In this document: one piece after another, positions 58,033 through 64,000 of the stretch
Layout: every line of letters begins with the position of its first letter
Numbering within the stretch: the stretch's first letter is position 1
From: Corynebacterium sp. SCR221107
Lineage (GTDB): Bacteria > Actinomycetota > Actinomycetes > Mycobacteriales > Mycobacteriaceae
Reading direction: 5' to 3'
NCBI RefSeq assembly: GCF_027886475.1
Contig: NZ_CP115670.1
Location: 1,302,001 to 1,366,000 of the forward strand
Length of the DNA: 64,000 nucleotides
The notes under the pieces: generated by a model
What the model saw: the letters and a program-made list of their open reading frames with translations, nothing else
Database searches by the model: none
What the model was told of the DNA's origin: nothing
Translations under genes and position numbers: made by a program

Positions 58033-60021
58033 CTAGGGCGTTGAGGCCACGCTTGCCCCGGAGTTTCCTGAATTATTAGTCTCTCCGCTTTGTCCCGCGG
58101 TGCCGCCGGCGCCCGCCTCAGGGGTTGGCGCGCCAGTAGGAGTTGCCTGCGCCGGCGTTGGCGTGTTGGTGTTGAAGTAGTCAGAATCGTCGGTGTTTCG
58201 ATCCTCCCGGCCGGAGTTGCCCGTGCCGTTTCCGTTGTCGTTGGTTGCGGGGGTGTTTGTGCTTTCCGACGCCTCCGGTGCCTGTTGCCCGGGGGTGGCT
58301 TTCCCAGAGCTGGCGGTGGTAGGGGCAACCGCCTGCGTGGGGCTCGGCGTGGCCTCGGGACGCGCGGTCCCGGTGCCTGCGGGTTGCGGCGAGGAGGTAG
58401 TGGTGCGCGCCGGGGCGAGAACGCCATCCTTGCCGTCGTAGGACTCTGAGGTCTGCAGCGTGAGGCCTTTAAGAACCAGTAAGAGGATGAAGACAATCAT
58501 CAAGATCGTCGTGGACACGCGGGTCCTGCCACCGACGGTGAGGATGCGAACCAAGCCACGGCGTACACGCCCGCCGGTGGCAGCAGCGGGTGCGTTCTCG
58601 TCTTCGTCGAGGGGGGCATCCTCCTTGTCGGGGGAATCAGCTTGCGGTGCTCCCGCTTCGGGAACCGATGCCGCGGCCGCGGTCTCCGGGAACGGTTGAC
58701 TGGAGTCCTCGGGCAGTAGCGCGGGGGTGGGTTCGTTCCCGTCTGAAGGCACAGGCTTTGCCGTCGATGCTGCAAGGTGCGCATCGCTTTCGTCCTGTGG
58801 ACGCACGATGTCTTTTCGTGCCGCGGAGTTGATACCGCCCTCATCGGCCGCGGGGTCTTGGACGTGCTCGGTTGTCACTTCATTCTTTTGGTCCTTGGGG
58901 GAGGCCGAAGCGGAGTGGGTTGCGGAAGCGAAGCCATCAGGGTCTTGGCTGCGGGGCGCGGACGCCGGGGATGGCTCGGCGGGGGCTGCAGCGGCGCGGA
59001 AAACGGTGGTGGCGACGTCGGCAAGCGACGACGCGGAACCCTGGGAAACCGCCACGGTGCCATCGGGATTGAGCGGAAGGACTACCGGTTGGGCGGCGCC
59101 AGTCGCCAGTGTGGGTGCGGATGCGGCCGTGGGGGTGGCGGACACGGAATGCAAGGTGTCAGCAACCGCGCCGTTTTGCGTCGGTGCGGAACCGTATTCG
59201 GCCCAGAATTCGTCGATGAGGCTCGTGCGGATGGCGCGTTCGACCATCCATTGGCTTCCCGGCTTGACCTGGCACAAAAAACGCATGGACACAGTCCACG
59301 GGGAGCCAACGGTGGCCGGGGGATTGACCCCCACCGAATCGTGGACGGTGAGCTCGCCGAGCACCTCCTGCGCGATCTCGGGCCGGGCCAAAGCCTTGCG
59401 CGCCGCGCGCCCGCCACGGTCGATGGCTTCCTGGATGGAATGCGAACCCAGCAAAGGGATCGGCATGACGACAACGGCGCGTGACCAATAATTCGAGTTA
59501 TTAATGGACACGCCCGCCTTGGAATTGGGGATGATGACCGTCTCCTCGGCCAAGGTCCTGATGCGTGTGGCGCGCATCGTAATTTGGATAACGGTGCCCT
59601 CGACGGTGGTGGTGCCACCCTCAAAGCGCACCCAGTCGCCCACACCGTATTGTTTCTCGCTCAACACGAAGAAGCCGGCGAGGAAGTCGGCGATGATGGA
59701 CTGTGCGCCAAGACCGATGGCGGCAGAGGCCGCGGTGGCTGGGATGGCCGCCCCGGCGAGGGAGAAGCCAAGCTGTTGTAGGGCGAAGACGAAAATGATG
59801 AAGTAGGCGATCACCTGCGCCACGTAGACTGCAACGCCCGCGAACGCGAGGTGAGTTTTCGACTCATCGACGCTTTCGTCAGCGACCTGGCGCTCCACGA
59901 TGCGCATGGCAATGCGTCCGAAACGCGGCACCAGAAACGCCAACACGATGAGTAGGGCGAGAGTGAAACCGGTGTCGATGAACCAATTCCACAAGCTGTG
60001 CAGAATATACGGAAGTGGCAT
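58033..60021 (-). CDS. mscCG: mechanosensitive channel MscCG (MscS family, glutamate exporter type)
   Basis: MscCG opens under membrane tension and is the glutamate exporter of C. glutamicum. The 662-residue protein begins [36 protein letters not shown]; the pore helix is [42 protein letters not shown]. The MscS beta-domain ends near residue 285. A long disordered cytosolic linker, a fourth membrane helix ([20 protein letters not shown]) and a Thr/Pro/Asn-rich outer tail follow, the MscCG hallmark. The C. glutamicum protein is about 530 residues, so this linker and tail are longer. ATG 60021 follows TACCCT by 8 nt; a GTG/ATG upstream (60060) gives an unlikely N-terminus. Confidence 0.92.
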   Translation of the reverse strand: MPLPYILHSLWNWFIDTGFTLALLIVLAFLVPRFGRIAMRIVERQVADESVDESKTHLAFAGVAVYVAQVIAYFIIFVFALQQLGFSLAGAAIPATAASAAIGLGAQSIIADFLAGFFVLSEKQYGVGDWVRFEGGTTTVEGTVIQITMRATRIRTLAEETVIIPNSKAGVSINNSNYWSRAVVVMPIPLLGSHSIQEAIDRGGRAARKALARPEIAQEVLGELTVHDSVGVNPPATVGSPWTVSMRFLCQVKPGSQWMVERAIRTSLIDEFWAEYGSAPTQNGAVADTLHSVSATPTAASAPTLATGAAQPVVLPLNPDGTVAVSQGSASSLADVATTVFRAAAAPAEPSPASAPRSQDPDGFASATHSASASPKDQKNEVTTEHVQDPAADEGGINSAARKDIVRPQDESDAHLAASTAKPVPSDGNEPTPALLPEDSSQPFPETAAAASVPEAGAPQADSPDKEDAPLDEDENAPAAATGGRVRRGLVRILTVGGRTRVSTTILMIVFILLLVLKGLTLQTSESYDGKDGVLAPARTTTSSPQPAGTGTARPEATPSPTQAVAPTTASSGKATPGQQAPEASESTNTPATNDNGNGTGNSGREDRNTDDSDYFNTNTPTPAQATPTGAPTPEAGAGGTAGQSGETNNSGNSGASVASTP
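58261..58271 (+). repeat. dispersed GCTTTCCGACG motif within mscCG tail
   Basis: Exact core in the disordered outer tail (coding EASES on the minus strand). Confidence 0.45.
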
Positions 60022-60454
60022 GCCACCCAAGGGTAGCCACTTTTGCCAACCGGCTGGCATGGCTGAGGCCTATCCCTGATCGTTGGTCTCGCTGCGTGGC
60101 CTCGAGAGCATGCTCGGCAGGAATGATAGATGGATCGGATCAGCCAAGATTCCCCATCCAACTTGTGTCGCCTTGTAAGTTTGTTGTCGATGCCGCCGCG
60201 CTTTCGACCGTGGGTGTTTCCTTTTCCCTTAATTTCTTCATTCTCTTTGTCTTTTGGTTTAGTGCCTTCTTGGTCGGTTTATTTTCTTACTCGTCGTGCT
60301 CGTAGTGCTCTTAGTGCTTGTTGCGCTGGTCGAGTCCGTGGTGCTCGTTGTGCTCGTCTAGTCCGTCTGGGACGGCTGGCGTGTTTTGTTCGTTCAGCTT
60401 GCTTCGCGGTTGCTTGGCTTGCTTTTTGCCTCGTGTGCCCGGATGTCTGTGTGT

Positions 60455-60465
60455 GCTTGCCGACG
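60455..60465 (+). repeat. dispersed motif, GCTTGCCGACG variant, copy 11
   Basis: G variant about 190 bp upstream of the ilv leader promoter. Confidence 0.55.
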
Positions 60466-60644
60466 GTGACAGGTCCGAAAAGGTCATCGTGGCAGGAGAG
60501 GGCAGGGAATCATGCGGTGCGGATCCCAGGCGAGGCGAGGTGTCGATGGGTGAGTGGGGGGTAAAAACCTGGCGGTTGGGGGTGAAATATAACCCCAAAG
60601 AAACACAGATAGGGGGTGGATGTGGATTTGCCCACATGAGCGTG

Positions 60645-60650
60645 TACGAT
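60645..60650 (+). promoter_or_regulatory. -10 box of the ilvB leader
   Basis: TACGAT ends 8 nt before the leader-peptide ATG. AAGGAG lies between, so either a leaderless message or a second upstream promoter is used. Confidence 0.5.
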
Positions 60651-60658
60651 AAGGAGCC

Positions 60659-60706
60659 ATGAACATTATTCGACTTGTGGTACTACCTGCGCGGCGCCTG
60701 CCGTAA
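60659..60706 (+). CDS. ilvB leader peptide
   Basis: A 15-residue open frame, MNIIRLVVLPARRLP, with two Ile, two Val and three Leu codons in the first part, followed by an intrinsic terminator and then ilvB. This is the classic layout of a transcription attenuator that senses charged branched-chain tRNAs, as known for ilvBNC of C. glutamicum. The Ile-Ile-Arg-Leu-Val-Val run is the likely stalling site. Confidence 0.85.
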   Translation: MNIIRLVVLPARRLP

Positions 60707-60735
60707 CGGCTCACCATAAGTCGTGTCGTCAAGCG

Positions 60736-60773
60736 CCCTCGTCAGCACCACAAGTGCCTGAACGAGGGTTTTT
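60736..60773 (+). terminator. attenuator terminator of ilvBN
   Basis: CCCTCGTCAG ... CTGAACGAGGG followed by TTTTT. Its loop holds ACCACAAGT (60747-60755), which is complementary to ACTTGTGGT inside the leader-peptide codons, allowing an alternative pairing that would prevent termination when the ribosome position changes. Confidence 0.8.
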
Positions 60774-61034
60774 GTCGTCATGGATCATCCAGGTTTGTGA
60801 ATCGATCGTCGGCCAGTCGGCAACCCCGGGGACGCAGGCGTTCGATACCGCTTACTTTTCACACCCCTCAATCTCACCGTGGTTGTAAGGGCAGAAGGCA
60901 CTGCGCGCGCGATATCGGATAACAACCGCCGGGATCTATCACGTCTCCCAAGCGCCGTGGTCCGCCGAGCCCTAGCAAACACCTGGGGGAGAGGGATTCT
61001 AGAATTCTCTTTTCAACCAAGGAGCACTGAAGTC

Positions 61035-62927
61035 GTGGCAGCTTCTCATCAGCCCACCCCCGCGACGGTTGCACAGCGCGCTCGTCAGGCGCAGCCAGAA
61101 CGCATCACCGGCGCACAGGCTATCGTTCGCACTCTTGAGGAACTGGGCACCGATCTCGTATTCGGCCTCCCCGGTGGTGCCGTCCTTCCTCTCTATGACG
61201 CACTGTATGCCTCTACCAAGCTTCGCCATGTGCTCGTACGCCATGAGCAGGGTGCAGGCCATGCAGCAACGGGCTACGCGCAGGCAACCGGACGCGTAGG
61301 CGTGTGTATTGCAACCTCCGGACCCGGCGCAACCAACCTGGTCACCCCGATCGCTGACGCCATGCTTGACTCCGTGCCAATGGTGGCCATCACTGGTCAG
61401 GTGGGACGCAGCCTGCTGGGTACCGACGCCTTCCAGGAGGCCGACATCCGTGGTATCACCATGCCCGTGACCAAGCACAACTTCATGGTGACCAGCCCTG
61501 AGCAGATCCCGCAGGCCATCGCCGAGGCATTCCACCTGGCATCGACTGGTCGCCCTGGTCCGGTTCTGGTTGACGTTCCCAAGGACATCCAAAACGCTGA
61601 GTTGGATTTCGTGTGGCCGCCGAAGATCGACCTGCCAGGCTATCGTCCGGTCACCACGCCGCACAATCGCCCCATCGAGCAGGCCATCAAGCTCATCGCC
61701 GAAGCCAAGCGCCCAGTGCTTTACATCGGCGGTGGCGTTATCAAGGCGAATGCTTCCGAGCAGCTGATGAAGTTTGCCGAGACCGCCGGGATTCCAGTGG
61801 TGACCACCTTGATGGCCTTGGGTGCCTTCCCGGATTCCCACCCGCTGCACATGGGCATGCCAGGCATGCACGGCTCCGTCCCCGCTGTGGGCGCCCTGCA
61901 GAAGTCTGACCTGCTGATCACCATTGGCGCTCGTTTCGACGACCGCGTCACCGGCGACACGGAGTCCTTTGCCCCCGATGCCAAGGTCATTCACGCTGAC
62001 ATTGACCCCGCCGAGATCGGCAAGATCCGTGCCGTCGACGTCCCGATCGTCGGCGATGCCGGCGAGGTCCTCACCGCCTTGTATGAGGTATTCACCCAGA
62101 AGCTGCCGCACGGCATCGATATCAGTTCCTGGAAGGACTACCTGCGCGATCTGCAGGAGCGCTTCCCGCGCGGCTATGAGGAAAGCGATGATGGCATGCT
62201 CGAGCCGCAGCACGTCATCCGTGTTTTGGCCGAGCAGGTTGGCCCTGACGCCATCTATTGTGCAGGTGTGGGCCAGCACCAGATGTGGGCCGCACAGTTC
62301 CTTGACTTTGAAAAGCCCCGCACCTGGCTCAACTCCGGTGGCGCCGGCACGATGGGTTATGCCATCCCCGCCGCCATGGGCGCCAAGGCTGGCTGCCCGG
62401 AGAAAGAAGTCTGGGCCATCGACGGCGACGGCTGCTTCCAGATGACCAACCAGGAGCTGACCACCTGCACGGTGGAAGGCTTCCCGATTAAGGTCGCCTT
62501 GATTAACAACGGCAACCTGGGCATGGTGCGCCAGTGGCAGACCCTGTTCTACGACGGTCACTACTCCAACACCAAGCTGCGCGAGCACGATGAGTACATG
62601 CCGGACTTCCTCAAGCTGTCGGAGGCCCAGGGCTGCGTGGCGATTCGCGTGACCAAGGAAGAAGAGATCATCCCGGCTATCGAAAAGGCCCGCGAGATCA
62701 ACGACCGTCCGGTGGTCATCGACTTTATCGTCGGTGAGGACGCTCAGGTCTGGCCGATGGTTGCTGCTGGCAATTCCAACTCCGAAATCCAGTACGCGCG
62801 TGGTCTGCGCCCGTTCTTCGAGTCTGATCAGTCAGCCGGCGAAGAGCCGGACACGATCGACGAGGTCATGGAGAAGGCCACCGAGACCTCCCTGGAAAAC
62901 AACGCTGCATCTCAGGCAACGAACTAG
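61035..62927 (+). CDS. ilvB: acetohydroxyacid synthase large subunit
   Basis: IlvB joins two pyruvates, or pyruvate and 2-ketobutyrate, with ThDP in the first common step of Val, Leu and Ile synthesis. The 630-residue protein has [16 protein letters not shown], the catalytic Glu in [15 protein letters not shown], the FAD/central domain, and the ThDP motif [17 protein letters not shown]...[12 protein letters not shown]. The GTG at 61035 ([14 protein letters not shown]) is set by AAGGAG 10 nt upstream. About 260 bp of leader separate it from the attenuator. ilvN follows after 15 bp. Confidence 0.96.
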   Translation: MAASHQPTPATVAQRARQAQPERITGAQAIVRTLEELGTDLVFGLPGGAVLPLYDALYASTKLRHVLVRHEQGAGHAATGYAQATGRVGVCIATSGPGATNLVTPIADAMLDSVPMVAITGQVGRSLLGTDAFQEADIRGITMPVTKHNFMVTSPEQIPQAIAEAFHLASTGRPGPVLVDVPKDIQNAELDFVWPPKIDLPGYRPVTTPHNRPIEQAIKLIAEAKRPVLYIGGGVIKANASEQLMKFAETAGIPVVTTLMALGAFPDSHPLHMGMPGMHGSVPAVGALQKSDLLITIGARFDDRVTGDTESFAPDAKVIHADIDPAEIGKIRAVDVPIVGDAGEVLTALYEVFTQKLPHGIDISSWKDYLRDLQERFPRGYEESDDGMLEPQHVIRVLAEQVGPDAIYCAGVGQHQMWAAQFLDFEKPRTWLNSGGAGTMGYAIPAAMGAKAGCPEKEVWAIDGDGCFQMTNQELTTCTVEGFPIKVALINNGNLGMVRQWQTLFYDGHYSNTKLREHDEYMPDFLKLSEAQGCVAIRVTKEEEIIPAIEKAREINDRPVVIDFIVGEDAQVWPMVAAGNSNSEIQYARGLRPFFESDQSAGEEPDTIDEVMEKATETSLENNAASQATN

Positions 62928-62942
62928 AAAGGACGAGCAAGA

Positions 62943-63461
62943 ATGAGTCAGCAAGAAATCTCTCGCCACATCTTGAGCGTGCTCGTCGAAGACATCGACG
63001 GCATCATCTCCCGCGTGTCGGCTATGTTTACCCGCCGCAGTTTCAACTTGGTCTCCTTGGTCTCCGGCAAGACTGAGATCAAGGGAATCAACCGCATCAC
63101 CATCGTTGTCGATGCCGATGAGGTCAACATCGAGCAGATCACCAAGCAGCTCAACAAGCTGATTCCGGTCCTCAAGGTGGTGCGCTTGGAGGAGGAGACC
63201 ACCATCGCCCGCGCCCTTATGCTGGTGAAGGTCTCCGCGGATGCGTCCAACCGCCCGCAGGTGGTGGACGCGGCTAACATCTTCCGTGCCCGCGTCGTGG
63301 ACGTTGCACCGGACTCGGTTGTCATCGAGGCCACCGGTACCAAGGGCAAGCTCAACGCCCTGCTGGAGGTGCTGGAGCCGTTCGGAATCCGTGAGCTGAT
63401 TTCGTCCGGTCAGATCGCCTTGAACCGCGGTCCGAAGACGATGGCTCCCAATAATCGCTAA
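62943..63461 (+). CDS. ilvN: acetohydroxyacid synthase small (regulatory) subunit
   Basis: IlvN gives IlvB full activity and feedback control by valine. The 172-residue protein has an N-terminal ACT domain (RHILSVLVEDIDGIISRVSAMFTRRSFNLVSLVSGKTEIKGINRITIVV) and the C-terminal second domain (ALMLVKVSADASNRPQVVDAANIFRARVVDV). The Gly-Ile-Ile-Ser part around residue 20 is the Val-binding area. AAAGGACG precedes the ATG. It is in the ilvBN operon. Confidence 0.96.
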   Translation: MSQQEISRHILSVLVEDIDGIISRVSAMFTRRSFNLVSLVSGKTEIKGINRITIVVDADEVNIEQITKQLNKLIPVLKVVRLEEETTIARALMLVKVSADASNRPQVVDAANIFRARVVDVAPDSVVIEATGTKGKLNALLEVLEPFGIRELISSGQIALNRGPKTMAPNNR

Positions 63462-63476
63462 GTAAATCTCACAAAA

Positions 63477-63493
63477 TGAGACAATATGTCTCA
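63477..63493. promoter_or_regulatory. palindrome upstream of ilvC
   Basis: TGAGACA-ATA-TGTCTCA, perfect 7-bp arms, in the ilvN-ilvC spacer about 60 bp before the ilvC ATG and some 20 bp upstream of the possible -10 TAAAAAT (63512). It looks like an operator of a dimeric regulator and implies that ilvC has its own promoter. Confidence 0.6.
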
Positions 63494-63548
63494 AATTCGA
63501 CCAGACTGTGCTAAAAATAGAAGTACACAGTTGTCTAGGAAAGGCTAA

Positions 63549-64000
<452 letters not shown>

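Larger units (their letters stand above)
60022..60658. other. mscCG-ilvB divergent spacer with V/L-rich open frame
   Basis: About 640 bp. The plus strand is T-rich from 60210 to 60300. The stretch 60290-60361 is built of degenerate GTNGTGCTC units; read from GTG 60296 to TAG 60361 it gives 21 residues, of which 18 are Val or Leu. No ribosome binding site precedes it. A copy of the dispersed motif lies at 60455. No full gene is supported. Confidence 0.5.

Noticed and set aside
60130..60662. Plus-strand frames of 114-144 codons upstream of ilvB
   Set aside because: They are Ser/Cys/Arg rich, overlap the ilv promoter and leader, and lack start signals or domains.

Overview
The window is a chromosomal segment of a Corynebacterium species. 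The gene content and order match the conserved corynebacterial backbone between atpD and ilvC: atpDC, nucS, glgB/glgE, etfBA, a nifS-type desulfurase, mnmA, ligA, gatCA, pfkA, gatB, lysE/lysG, ilvD, mscCG (yggB), ilvBNC. A secreted mycolyltransferase, a DtxR-type iron box, LysE/LysG and an MscCG-type channel with a fourth membrane segment all point to the same genus. The species cannot be fixed from sequence alone. No rRNA, tRNA, CRISPR array, prophage or intact insertion sequence was seen.

Layout. 1-4.6 kb: end of the ATP synthase operon, a DUF2550 protein, the mismatch endonuclease NucS with a small zinc-motif partner, methylmalonyl-CoA epimerase and a thiamine-binding-type protein. 5.2-14.9 kb: YbbN-like thioredoxin/TPR protein, GlgB and GlgE (alpha-glucan from maltose-1-phosphate), an ABC ATPase, a NUDIX hydrolase and a THUMP-like methyltransferase. 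15.3-28.4 kb: electron-transfer flavoprotein, cysteine desulfurase, a membrane esterase next to an MprF-like aminoacyl-lipid synthase, a mycolyltransferase, a spermidine-synthase-like protein, MnmA and a MetE-C-like protein. 28.4-45.2 kb: a DnaQ-type exonuclease, LigA, an ACT protein, GatC-GatA, an MFS exporter with its own operator, an alcohol dehydrogenase, a broken VWA gene, an iron-regulated siderophore-interacting protein, PfkA and GatB. 45.3-55 kb: aldo/keto reductase, LysE/LysG, several envelope or orphan proteins, and an AbrB-type regulator coupled to a broken AarF/UbiB kinase gene. 55.1-64 kb: branched-chain amino acid genes (ilvD, then leader peptide-attenuator-ilvB-ilvN, and ilvC starting at the right edge) with a PH-like membrane protein and MscCG between.

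The most unusual signals are these. (1) A dispersed short DNA motif, core GCTTTCCGACG or GCTTGCCGACG, occurs 11 times in intergenic DNA and twice in low-complexity coding tails, on both strands; two copies share a longer repeat. I know of no description of it. (2) Two genes are each broken twice, once by an in-frame TAG where Gln is the likely ancestral codon and once by a frameshift; one frameshift is a clean 14-bp tandem duplication. (3) Regulatory DNA is legible: an ilvB attenuator with leader peptide, perfect palindromes in the MFS promoter and upstream of ilvC, a DtxR box, and many genes whose start lies 6-8 nt after a TANNNT box, implying leaderless mRNAs.
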